From Lepidonotus clava (taxonomy: Eukaryota > Annelida > Polychaeta > Phyllodocida > Polynoidae): DNA of 64,000 bases. The notes under the pieces were generated by a model that searched no databases, was not told where the DNA came from, and worked only from the letters and a program-made list of their open reading frames with translations. The stretch is from the NCBI GenBank assembly GCA_936440205.1, contig OW387140.1, positions 21,511,659 through 21,575,658 on the forward strand. Direction: 5' to 3'. The first letter of the stretch is position 1. The number at the start of each line of letters is the position of its first letter. Below, piece by piece: positions 49,901-61,900 of this stretch. The position numbers were made by a program, and so were the translations under genes.

Positions 49901-52900
49901 AGTCAGAGGGGACTACTCCCTTGGCCATGATTATTCCGTACACAGGGGGGAGATCATCTCTAACGATATCAACATCATTTCTGTGGATAGAAAGATAAAA
50001 GATACCTAATCGCTATTGCCAAAAATGAACTGCAATAGTGGCAGATCCAGCTTTTTGTAAATGTGAGGGTGTGCTAATATAAAGGTGTGGCCCACTCCCT
50101 TTTCCCAATAGTTTTATATCAAAGATACAAATTTGGCCAAATAAAGGAGGGGGCGAGTGCTCCTGCGCCGCCCCTCCTTAATCCGCCCCTGTACTGACCG
50201 TGAGTTAATTGATATTGGACACTTTGAAAAGTGAAAATCGCCATTATCAAGAATGAGAGTCAGCAAATGAAACAATGCAACCGGAGAAGGTAGCCACCTT
50301 ACCTCCCAGTGTGCCGCTGTATCGGGGGCAGCACGATGGGGCAGGAGAAGGATTGACAAACCAACTGATATTGTAGACCTAATACCAAACTCAATGGCAT
50401 CCAAGAATGGGTTCAGAATTATGGAAGTTTTCTCCAACAGATTCTTTAGAAGGATGTATTCAGCAGAAACACGCCAAGGCCCTTTGCAGTCACAAGGGCA
50501 CCAGAACTGTATTAATACAGACTGGACAATCCTTCTTTTGGCTTTTGTAATCTGTCGCCAATATTGAGGTGTACGACAAGGGATTGGTCAATCATTCGTT
50601 GTACGTATGTAGCGATGATTGAAATAGGTGTCGCGTGCACTGAATAAAGACCATACACCCCAACAATGTACTATACCAAATGTTTGGACAGGACGGGAGT
50701 GTTCAGTCTGCATTTCTAATTGTATTCCGGCTGTGCGATGTCAGACCAATTAGAGAATCTCGATTCCCCTTTAATTACTTCTGACCTGTGTCGTTTCCTA
50801 TTTCAGTATGAGTATCAGTCAGGTGGCACGGGGTAACATTACCTACACGGCCGAGATCCGACTTCCGCCTGGCAGCAGAGACCCTAACAAAGAATACACC
50901 TGGCCAACAATCAAGCGAGAAACGCGATATGTGAGTATAACATTATATCAGAATTGTAACCAATATTTGGGGGAACGTTTGCCATTTTGTAGTGTGCATC
51001 GGACTACATGCAGTGTATGAACAGGAATATGAGTTGGGGAGCACCACTGCGCTCTCAAAGTGATGCTATCAGGTTTAGTCATTGATATCTATAAAATTAA
51101 GAATACAAAAAATAATATGTCTGGATACTATAATTACTGTAAGCTAGAACTTAATTATTTAATAATTATTCAATAATGAGATCCTACGGAAAATGTCACG
51201 ATAAGTAGACTTATTACAGATAGATGACACATCTCAAGGGCCAATGCAATTCATGGGAGGTCTCTCAAATAAGCATAAATCATTTTGATAATATGTTGAG
51301 TCTCATCATTAGAGCGCATTTCCATAGCCCCATTTACTTATATAACTGTTATGATCAAAAGTGTATGTATCATTTTACATTTAAATGATTGGTTCATCGT
51401 GTTTACTAAATGGGGATAACAAGTGGTTATGTTGACCACGCGTACGTAAGTAATTGGATGATACCACAATCATTATCATCTAATGAGAATATGATTATTT
51501 CATGATACTACAGAATTTCGTAATATCCCTGATATGCAAGCTGTATAACTCTTATACTAGTAAATTAGTGTTATAGAAATAAAAGTGTGGATAAGACACA
51601 AAACGCGACAAGCACAAATAGATGGACGACTTGCTATTTATCAATTGTAGTGTGGACAAGTTGCACAGAGATTATTGTTATGTTTATCGTGGCACTATTG
51701 TCTACATCATGCCATATGCATGTATGGAGAATTCTTAGTACTTAACTAGGAACTTTGTACACATGCAACGGCGGATCCAGAGATTTTCAAAAGGGAGGGG
51801 GGGGCTCTCTATTGTAGAAAATTCTGCTGGACCTTCCATGTCCGGGAATTCCATAAAGACAGTTAATATTTGGCCCAGACCGCGCCCCCTTCGCCCCCCT
51901 CTAAATCCGCTACTGACATGCATACATGCTACCGTTACACTAACGAATCTGATTCGTATGCCAAATACAACTGTTTCTCTGTATTCTACCGACATTAAAA
52001 ATAATCACTCTCTGTGAATTTGGCGCAAGAAATAAATAACGAGAAAAAGAAACATGTTTTACAACAAGACATGATAATAGCCAGGAGTCTCATTAGATAA
52101 ACTAATATTCTCTGGCGCGATGGAGATTGGCAAATCACTTTAACCTAAAACATTTTGAAAACACTTATATTTCATCATATCTAATACAACACCTTATATT
52201 ATGTGTCTATTTAGTTCCCGGGCACATCGGATTTCATGTTCACCATGGAGGAGCTGAAAACGGCTAACGGGGGGAAGATCGCCGAGCACGAGGTGTACGT
52301 GGAGGCCTATGTCTTTGACTGGTTCACCGTCCAGGGGGCGTCAGGGTCGGCGCTCACCGCCATCTACCCGAACGCCGTGAAACTAGTGCTGCTGGGGGAC
52401 GCCTCCAGGACCTTCAAACCCAACCAAGTCTTCGACGTCTATGTAAGTCAGCGGCCCTTTGTTTGACCAGTTCAACAGTTTGATAATGATTTGATTTATT
52501 GGTATGTTTTTTTTTAAAATTGTACCTATTTCAGAACTGTCGTTTTTGCATGAAGTTGGCATCGCATTTCTGGCCATTTCTAACATTCTGCTATGAATTT
52601 CTGAGTATCTTATTATGTTAAGAGCGGTCCCTTGTGTTGCTATGAACATAGCTGCTAATGTTAAGGACTGCCAGAGAACCACCTCCTAAGATTGGACTTG
52701 ATGTGGTAAAAGACGACGGCACATGCAGGCATAGCGGAAAGGGAGGGGCGCCTATATCAAAAGGGGTCCCAGCGCCCCTCCAGGGCCGTCAGTTTACAGG
52801 GCCGCCGGTTTAACATTTAAAAAAGATCAAACTTTGCCCCCCCCCCCCCCCATAAAAGAGTGGATAGAATGAATTTAGCTTACATTATTGTGTAAATACA

Positions 52901-55900
52901 GTAAAACTGCCTGTCCCTCTCTCACATTTGTATATACTACTTATGGACCTATGCCTACCTATTAAAGTAATCGTAATATGTCTAAATGACTATGTCGATT
53001 GTGCCAATTTGATCTCTAGGATAAGCAGATGACAACAAGTGGAAAAAGCTGTCGATGATTTTGATGCGACGTCACACCTTTGATTTATCACTTATGTGTG
53101 TATTCTGCATGTGTATATGATGTTATAATTTTCTATTCCTAATCATGACATAGTCCCTTAACCAGTTATTGAGAACACAGTCATATGTACTTGTGACACA
53201 GACAATTTTTGAACTGGTATTGGCGATCAAGGATCCATTATCTGTAGCCTTGTCAATAAAGTATTATTAATGCTTTGTTTCTGCAGTTTGCTGTGCGCCA
53301 CATGGACGGGACGCCCCTGAACCGTCCCCGCCGCGTTGTAACGGTTCGGTTGAACCCGTCATCTTCCGCCAGCCCCTCCGTTGAGGAGCGCCTCTTAGCG
53401 GACGACAAGGGCATCGTCCACTTCAGACACAGCCCGACAGACAGGGACACAAGCTTCAGCCTAGTGGTGAGTACAGATGATTATTATCCCTATGTAAGTA
53501 AATGCTTCATCTTTTGCAGGAAAAAGAAAATGGGGATTGTCTTTTGAACATTTTGACGGGCAGTCGCATATTGGCAACTTGATATTGGTCAAGCCGTTTT
53601 AACGATGGTATGGCCACATATCCATTCAATGACAATTTATGAGAAATTCCCATTGATTTTCGGAAACGTAGGTATGGTAGGATATAATATGGACGCTTAT
53701 GAAGGAGATCTAGCATGAGAGCCACTTGCGATGTTACTCAGTCCACTCATCATTTATTACCTGATCTAGAAGTTTCAAAGGTATATGCGCCTTATACGCC
53801 CTTAGACCTCACGACCCACTACCTGAAATTTTCGCGTTCATCCTCCATATTAATGAAGGGGAGCGATCAATCTTTACGGAATTATTTAGATTTGTACTTA
53901 ATGTGCACAAACGTTCCCGAAATAAGACTGATGCACCTGTGTCCTGTTTTAGGCGTGGTACGACGCCATGGAGTCTGACCAGGTGGACGTGATGTTCTAC
54001 CGACACTACTCCTACTCGGACAGCTACATCTACCTGACCACCTCCACCACCCAGCCCGAGGTCAGTGGGAGTCCAGATCTCGGCAACTGTTCGTTAATCT
54101 GACTTGCTTGACATGCATTTCCTCTTTGCTATGGCGTCAGAGAAAACGTCAAAAACCATTAAGAAGATACAAGATGCATACTTTGCCATTCACTCATTCA
54201 ATTGATGTTATAAAACATGTTATATTATTTTATTCTTTTTCCTTTTGTTCATGTTATTCTGTTGACAACCATTATGACTTCAAAGCCTGGCTGTGAGCAT
54301 GTAAACAGTCCAGTACGTTGTGATGTTGGAGATGTAGGGTTACCTGGGAATTAGCGCATAGCGCATGTGATTTAGGATAATGATATTATTGTAAATGACT
54401 GAACAGGTAAACAGATTTCCAGCCGTCTGCATTCCATTTTAATACCTTAATCAGGACAAAACACCAACTGCTTTGGACATTTTTAATAACAAATTAAAAT
54501 TGTAGTTTGTACAATAAAATAATGTAAGACAATAATAATAATTAAAAGCGAGACATTGTAATTACTGGCCCTATCGGCTTAAAAGCTTTACAAAGCGGGT
54601 GTGGTGGGTGGGTTGTCGTGCAGCGCCTCGTCCCGTGCCAAGTGAAGAGTGAGGGTGTAGCCCGTCCTTATATATGGAGCTGGTGGGGGTGCCCTCTGCT
54701 GATCAGGGGCTTTGGGTTGTCCCTCTTGGCTTCAGGGGTAGTAGTTCTGATTCTGTCCATCAGGTAGAGGTGGTTGAGGTGCTGCAGGAGAGGCCCCTAG
54801 TGAGTAGTTGTAGTGTGTAGTTCTGCAGGGATCCACCAGAGAGGGGTAGTGTATCTAAAAGTATAACTGCAGTGGTGGTCCTGATTAAGGGCAATTTCCA
54901 ATTACCCCACAATCAGGACAAAACACCAACTGCTTTGGACATTTTTAATAACAAATTAAAATTGTAGTTTGTACAATAAAATAATGTAAGACAATAATAA
55001 TAATTAAAAGCGAGACATTGTAATTACTGGCCAAACATTGTTGCGATTATGTCGGGTACATTTGTGTATAGTCGGGTAGGGACGTAAGTGTTAATAGCCA
55101 TTGATGACCAAGTGCCGTGTTTCATAAGGCTATCTTGAGTCGCCCCCCGGGCGGCGCACGCCTGTGCTGCCGAACGCCGGAGAGAGTGGACTGTTACCTT
55201 CTGGGATTGTTCAAAGTTCAGAGTCTGTAAAACTGTACGTAAATATGCGTTGAGTTTATGGGGGGTTAGAGGAGTACCATCAGATAACATAAATGCGGGC
55301 ATTTCTGGTAAAGTGAAGGAATCTTTAGTATAGTTTAACCAGGCCGTGACGGGGCAATGTGGGCCATTGGTCGGGTATACCGGAACAGCCACTCTTGAAG
55401 CAGGGGTGTGGATCGTTTTGGAAGAGTTAATGTTGACCCACAAGATGTTCCCTTCCTGGATAACATCAGCGCGGCGGAGACAGTGTCGAGCTGCTGGACC
55501 TGGAGAGTATAACAAGTTAGATTGTCTCAAAAAGGTAGCAAACCCCATGAGGATGGCCGCCCTTGCCACTCGGGCGTCCCGTCCAAGGGTCTGTAATAGA
55601 TCACATGTGGCTTTTATATAGGAGAGGGGTATCGCCGGGGCAGGCGCCGGAACATGATTGGAGAGACGTGCTATTCCCCTGAAGACGTTCTGTAAAATGG
55701 GTGAAGCGAATTGGGAAATGTCAGCCCCTTGAGTTACGAGAAATGATTTTGCCCCCGATATATAATTCTTAACTGTAGCTGGACTCTTGTATGAATTGGC
55801 CAAAAACTGGGTATATAAGAGAATGTCTAATATTGTTGGTGTAAGAAGTGGTCTGTTATATTTTAGCATGAAGGAGAGGTACGCCTTGGTCTGGCGGACC

Positions 55901-58900
55901 CGGTTCTGATGTGTTCCCTCCGCGAAGGCCGCCCTATAGGTGTCGTGTAGTTGGCTGAGGAGTCCATTTACGGCCGGATCTGGAACTAGAGGCCGATAGT
56001 TAGGACATCATTCAGTGATACAGGTTTAACACGACTCAAATTTCTCTCAGACACGAGGGACCTAGCTTTACTACATAAATGTTCATTGAAACCTGAGCGG
56101 CTAAGAGCGTCTGCTAGGGTTAGTTGTTCTCCGGGAACGTGCTGTATTAAGAAGTCCAAGTGTTGTGTGGCTGATATCAGCCAGAGTTCTCTGGCGCACG
56201 CCGCCAGGACTGTATCCCTTGTGCGGCCTGTCATCAACACATAGACCGTTGCCATGTTGTCCATTTTTATGAGGATGCGCGTGTTCCTGAGCGTGGGAGG
56301 AAGGAGGGTTTTAACTGCGACAATGAGATTCATCGCTTCTAACTGAGAGATGTGGTACATACTCGCCACTTCATCATCATATTCCATTGAATAGAAGTGT
56401 TCTTCTGAGAAACCCCCTCCGCCCCTCAGGCAGGCATCGCACTCAATGACTTTTATGGGAAGGATAGGTTCAACTAAGACCTTACCGTTTGTACTTTCCG
56501 CGAACTTGGCGAACCATGCTACATCTTGGCGAAATTCTGCTGTGATCTCGACCCTTGGTTTGTCATAGGCGTCACGCAGAGTCGCGAGCATTCTCGCCAT
56601 AAACTTTCTGGCCGGCCTCACGCATTGACTGATGTGGTTCAGCTTCCCCAGGAGCGACTGGACCTGCTGTTTTGTTGCCCATGTCCGGCGGAGCCACGCT
56701 CTTGCTTCTTCAATGACCTGGGCGAGCTTTTCCTGTGGGATAGTAATCGTCATGTTAACAGAATCAAAGAGCAACCCGAGCCATTCCATCCTTGTACTTG
56801 GGGGAATGGTTTTATCAGGGGCTAACTTCAAGCCCAACTCCCCGGTGAGGTTTTGGAATCTTATATAGCTCGTCACTGCCTCAGCGTGGGTGGTGGCTAT
56901 GCCACAAAAATCATCTACGTAAGCTAGTACCTTATGATGGTCTCTGCTCATCAGGTGCGTGACAGCATTTGACACCCTCTGCTGGGCTGCGCTGGAGGCC
57001 CTGCAGCCAAAACTGGGGCAAATATCAACATAGTACAAACCCTTGTGTTTTATGCCCAGCAGAGGGTAGTCGAGTGGGTCAACGCGCAGCTGTCTGTACG
57101 CCCTGGTTAAGTCCGATTTCCACATATAGGCGCCAGGTCCAGCTTGAAGGAGGAGGTCCGCCAGGTCCAGTGCCGTTGGTAGTTGGTAGGAGTTCTCCTC
57201 CCCCTGCGAGAACTGTCGTGGTATGCCGTCGTTCACGCTTGCGCCCTGTGGAAATGACAAGTCTATTATTACTCTTTTCCCGCTCTCCCCCGGTTTGTCC
57301 CTAGTCATCAGTGGGGACACCTGAGACCAGGGGGAGAACGGGGGGTCTTGAAATGGTCCCAGAAGTGCATTCTTACCTAATTCTTTAAGGATAAACGCAT
57401 CTACTGCTGCCGAGTTTCGTCGTGCCGACGCGTGATTACTTTCAGTGGATACAGGGGGTTTTGCGGCTGTGTAGGAGACCGGCCAGCCGAATCTCAAGAA
57501 TTGTACAATGTCATTATCGTGATAATCAGTCAGTAAGTAGTCCCACATATCGCAGTTTAGTTCAGAGGGAACTTGACGCCGAACTGACATATAATTTGGT
57601 AGCTTAGAGAGTCTGACATCGTAATATAACTTCATGTGATATGGGGCAACGGCCTGGGCCGCTGCTGAGGGCATAGGCCACCATTTGTCTATCTGCTGTG
57701 TGTACTGTGAGGGGGCGATTTTTAGAGGAGCGACGTTACCTTCTGTGAGGACTTGGTCTGTCTGTGCTGTCTCTGCCTCTTCCGCACCCCGCGCTTCTTC
57801 GGTGAGGTTCGTAGTTCCATGCCGCGTCGGCTCGGGCAGTGTCAACACAAGTTTTCCTGAAAGGGAAGACTGAACCGACTTTTTAGCATGGTTGTGATCT
57901 TCATCTAGTTCCCAAACCCCGCGTCCTGGCCCTTATCTTTTCTTTCATTGTTGAACTTTTTAGTTTTGCACCCTTTGTGAGAATGGTTTTGGAATTCGCA
58001 TTTGTTGGCCAAACAGTACGTGCAAATATGCAATTGACGGTAGCCATTTTGCACATGATGTACTTTAAAGGAGCAAGTACCGGTTTGAAAAAATTTACAA
58101 GGGGGGCCGGGCTTGGCTGCCTTGACCTCGTCTGACATTTCCAGAACTTTGTGTGTGTGTACTGTCGAGCCTGTGGTGGCTGGGGAGGATCCAGATAGGA
58201 GTTTTGCGTGTGAGATCTGAGTCTGGAGGCGGTCTATGAGGTATAAGTCCGTCCATCTCAGTCTGCCCTGCGATACCCTCGAGCAAACCTCCTCCGACCA
58301 CGCTCTCACGCCCGGCCATTCATAAAGTGTGGAGTCTTCTATGATATTCTCCAAGTGATTTAACATGTAAGGAACATCTGTGTTTCCCGTTTCTTTTGAC
58401 TTTATAATTTGTAGGAACCCCCACAGATACTCTGACATCGATAGCTCACCCAGGTTTGTTTTTTGCTTTTTAGGCCCTCGTGTTATTAGGTGATGAGAGA
58501 ATTGAGCGTGTTTACCTGAGAGAGTGCTGAATGGTGTCGTGACGGCCTGAAGCGCCTCGGCGACTCGTTTGGTGAGTGTCGGGTCCGTCTCCAGGTCTTG
58601 CAGGGTGGGTGGGTAGTCCCAGGGGTTGATGTTCTGCGTTGGTAGAGGGGCTGCCGGAATTTGCGCCGTCGCCTGAGCGGGGCCAAGGTGTCCCGGCAGT
58701 TGTGCTGTAAAGACGGGCGCGTGTGACGTCCAGCCGCCCACAGGTGGAGGGTTGACCATGTGTGCGCCCGCCGTTCCGGTCGTGTGGTGCCGTGCCCGAG
58801 CGGTCTGCCCCTGTAGTGGTGCGTACATCGCCTCGTGGTTCGGCACCTGTGTCGTCGGGGGTTGTTGAGTGTTCGGCCAAGCGTGACTCATGTCCGCCGT

Positions 58901-61900
58901 CGGTCTAGTAGTAGGTATAGAACTTGGCACAGGATTATTTACTGGGGCTGGAGAGTTTACTATACTGTTCTCTTCCACCGACGAAGACGTCGTGGTATTC
59001 GTTACTATCTGAGTTAAGAGTTGTGACATGGAGACCAACTGCGAGTCTACCCCGGTTATTTTTTCTGTGAGGGTGGCTATAGCCTGAGCGTTTGACGCCA
59101 CCGTAGGCTTCTTCCGTATAGGTGTATTTTGCCTACCTTGCTGAGTATCGGTTACCGGGGGAGCAGCGCTCCGCGTGCATCTTTGCGCCATATCTTCTGA
59201 GTAGTAGTGATCGTCTGAGTTGTCGTGCAGCGCCTCGTCCCGTGCCAAGTGAAGAGTGAGGGTGTAGCCCGTCCTTATATATGGAGCTGGTGGGGGTGCC
59301 CTCTGCTGATCAGGGGCTTTGGGTTGTCCCTCTTGGCTTCAGGGGTAGTAGTTCTGATTCTGTCCATCAGGTAGAGGTGGTTGAGGTGCTGCAGGAGAGG
59401 CCCCTAGTGAGTAGTTGTAGTGTGTAGTTCTGCAGGGATCCACCAGAGAGGGGTAGTGTATCTAAAAGTATAACTGCAGTGGTGGTCCTGATTAAGGGCA
59501 ATTTCCAATTACCCCACAATGTAACCTCATTTTTTCCAGGTTGACAAGTACATGGTATTTACAGTAACCACGAACACCTTTACCGATAAAATTTACTTTC
59601 TGGTGAGTAAAACTTCCATTTTGTCCAATCGATATCATATTACACGATAAGTCCCCTTTGGAGATTTATCTGAGTTAATATGATGTTCTATGCAAATGTA
59701 TTTTTGTATATTTGTTATAGTTCATACCGTCTCTTTATTGTCAAACGGATATAAAAAGTTGTATTGCCTGTAACGATTAGTTCTCCGGATGCTTCATTTG
59801 ATCTTACTTTATAAGCATTTTAACTAATGGACAATGGGATAAAGCACATCATCCCCTATGATGAAAATGGTAGATCTCATGTTCTACCCTTTTTTGTGCT
59901 TATCTGCAACTACAAAACATTATAATAAGGCGCTTAACATTGTCAAAACTCTTTCATGAATATTCAATCATTTTCCAAAATGGGTTGATTGTAGCATTAA
60001 TTTTTATGCGATACCTCATTCATTATTATTGAATCAAGCGCATACATGTATCTATATGGCCCTACATACATGTTTCTACCCTTTCTATGTGTGCCATTTA
60101 TCATTTCAATGGGATTCCTTATATTTATTCCATAATTCCATTGCTATTCCTTTATCCCTACCACCTTCAGATGACGTCTAGTGGGAACATCGTGACGAGC
60201 GGCATCCTGGACATGACGTCGACCCAGAAGACCTTCTCTGTGGCCCTGTCCCGGGATATGATCCCTGAGTGCCACATGGTCGTCTGGCACATCCAGAAGG
60301 GGGAGGTCATCGCCGACAGCCTTAACTTCTTCGTCAACGGCACCAGGCTCAACCCGGTAAGCACGCGCACATATATACTTTGTTGACCACTTTAGTATAG
60401 GTAACAGTTGACACCGTTTCTTTTTCTCGTTTTCATTGTTGCAGTGATGTATTTGTATCTCTCTTTCTAATTTTGGTTAAGGATCCATGTCAGAATCCAT
60501 TGTTCTCACACAATTGAACAAAATTGATTCAAAAATGCAATGTTTGTGACTTCGACCGTTCTTGGTCGGAGGGTCTTCCCACTGATAAGTGTCCAGATTG
60601 CCTATCAATGGCCACACCTCATGTAATTTCCCATTATGGCCGTGTCCCCAAAATGCTCCTTATTACCCACCAGCATAATCACAAGAAAATATGCTTGATG
60701 GATTATTGGATGGAAGTCTTGATTTCTATTTCCATCCAACCATTTAAAAACATATAATTATTTCTATATGTTCTGTAAATAATATCCAGCTAGGTTTTAA
60801 TGCCAGTAAATGGCTGTAATTTCCCGGTTCACCTTAATTAACCCCCTGTATGCCCACAGGTGGAGATCCGGTTTAACCGGGGGAAGGACTTCACGGGGAA
60901 CACGGTGGAGCTGACGGGTATCACCGACCCCTCGTCCTTCATCGGGGCGCAGGTGATGGACTACGAGCTGTGGTCCCGGGGCTGGAGCTCCCTCTACACC
61001 GAGGCCGACGTGAGTACCGCCATTAGTCTCTTCTCCAGGCATGTTATTCAGCTTGGTAAACAAATCAATACGTTTTTTCGCGGGAACCAGATGACACCCC
61101 ATACCTGTTTTCCATAGGGGTACATGATACTAAGGTGATTCTTCAAACTCAAGTTTTGTTCCACAAAGCCACATGTTTAGTTAACCCAAGGTCTACTGCT
61201 ATCTCCCGATATAATTTTACAAGTCTGGACAGCGGCATATAGCACATACAATGTCTAAACCTAAATTCTAATACTTCTATTCTGAGAAAACGGATGTCTG
61301 CAGACATGTATAACATCCGGTAATCTGTGAGTAATTGAAAGGGTGGCTAGTCCACACTACTTGCTGAGCGGTTCTTTACTCACTTTTTAAGTTCTTCATA
61401 ATATACCCTTCCCGCATCAGAGATTGACTCTTTACATGTACGGTCCTTATTGCTATAACCATACCCTTTGTGATAGATCATCCGGGAGCTGGACACGTTT
61501 GAGCCCCACGTCAACAAGAGCTTTGAGTACACGTGGAAACTGGCCGAGGAGCAGGAGCAGCTGATCCACTTCCCTGCCCCCAACTACGGCGTCGACGCCA
61601 ACACCACTTTTGAGGTGAGCAGAATACTATTAATCTGCAAATATGGGGTTGCTAAACATCTATTATATTGTCATACCTAAAAATGGGTAGGACATAATAT
61701 TCTATGCATTATATGATTATAGGTGATGATCTGTGCAGGACTAAATCTACTGTCCCGGCTATATCATAGTATATATTTTCCAAACCCAGGCTTCTCCATA
61801 ATGTGAAACCACAAGAGAACTAATAGACTGATTTTTGTATCAACAGTACGCTGGCCTTCTGGTTCTGACTGACGCAAACGTAACGAGGATCTACCGTAAG

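Larger units (their letters stand above)
54452..59520 (-). mobile_element. Ngaro-like (DIRS order) tyrosine-recombinase retrotransposon, 5.07 kb, looks whole
   Basis: Inserted in intron 12 of the Mcr-like gene, antisense to it. Read on the minus strand the order is A1 (59520-59219), Gag-like frame, RT/RNase H frame, tyrosine recombinase frame, B1 (55032-54914), A2 (54913-54612), a 41-bp linker, B2 (54570-54452). These are split direct repeats of the Ngaro/PAT kind, not the inverted ends of DIRS1. A1 and A2 (302 bp) and B1 and B2 (119 bp) look identical by eye, so the insertion is very young. No methylase or hydrolase domain was seen. No breaks in the three frames were noticed. No target-site duplication, as expected for recombinase-mediated insertion. 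A fossil-type annotation: activity is not claimed. Confidence 0.92.

Noticed and set aside
56526-57873. Plus-strand frames across the retroelement
   Set aside because: Antisense shadows of the reverse transcriptase frame.
58095-58880. Additional minus-strand frames inside ORF1
   Set aside because: Shadows in other frames of the Gag-like coding region, with Arg/Thr/Pro-rich composition as expected from its GC-rich codons.
54452-59520. DIRS1-type or ordinary LTR retrotransposon
   Set aside because: The ends are split direct repeats, not inverted termini or simple LTRs, and there is a tyrosine recombinase, not an integrase.
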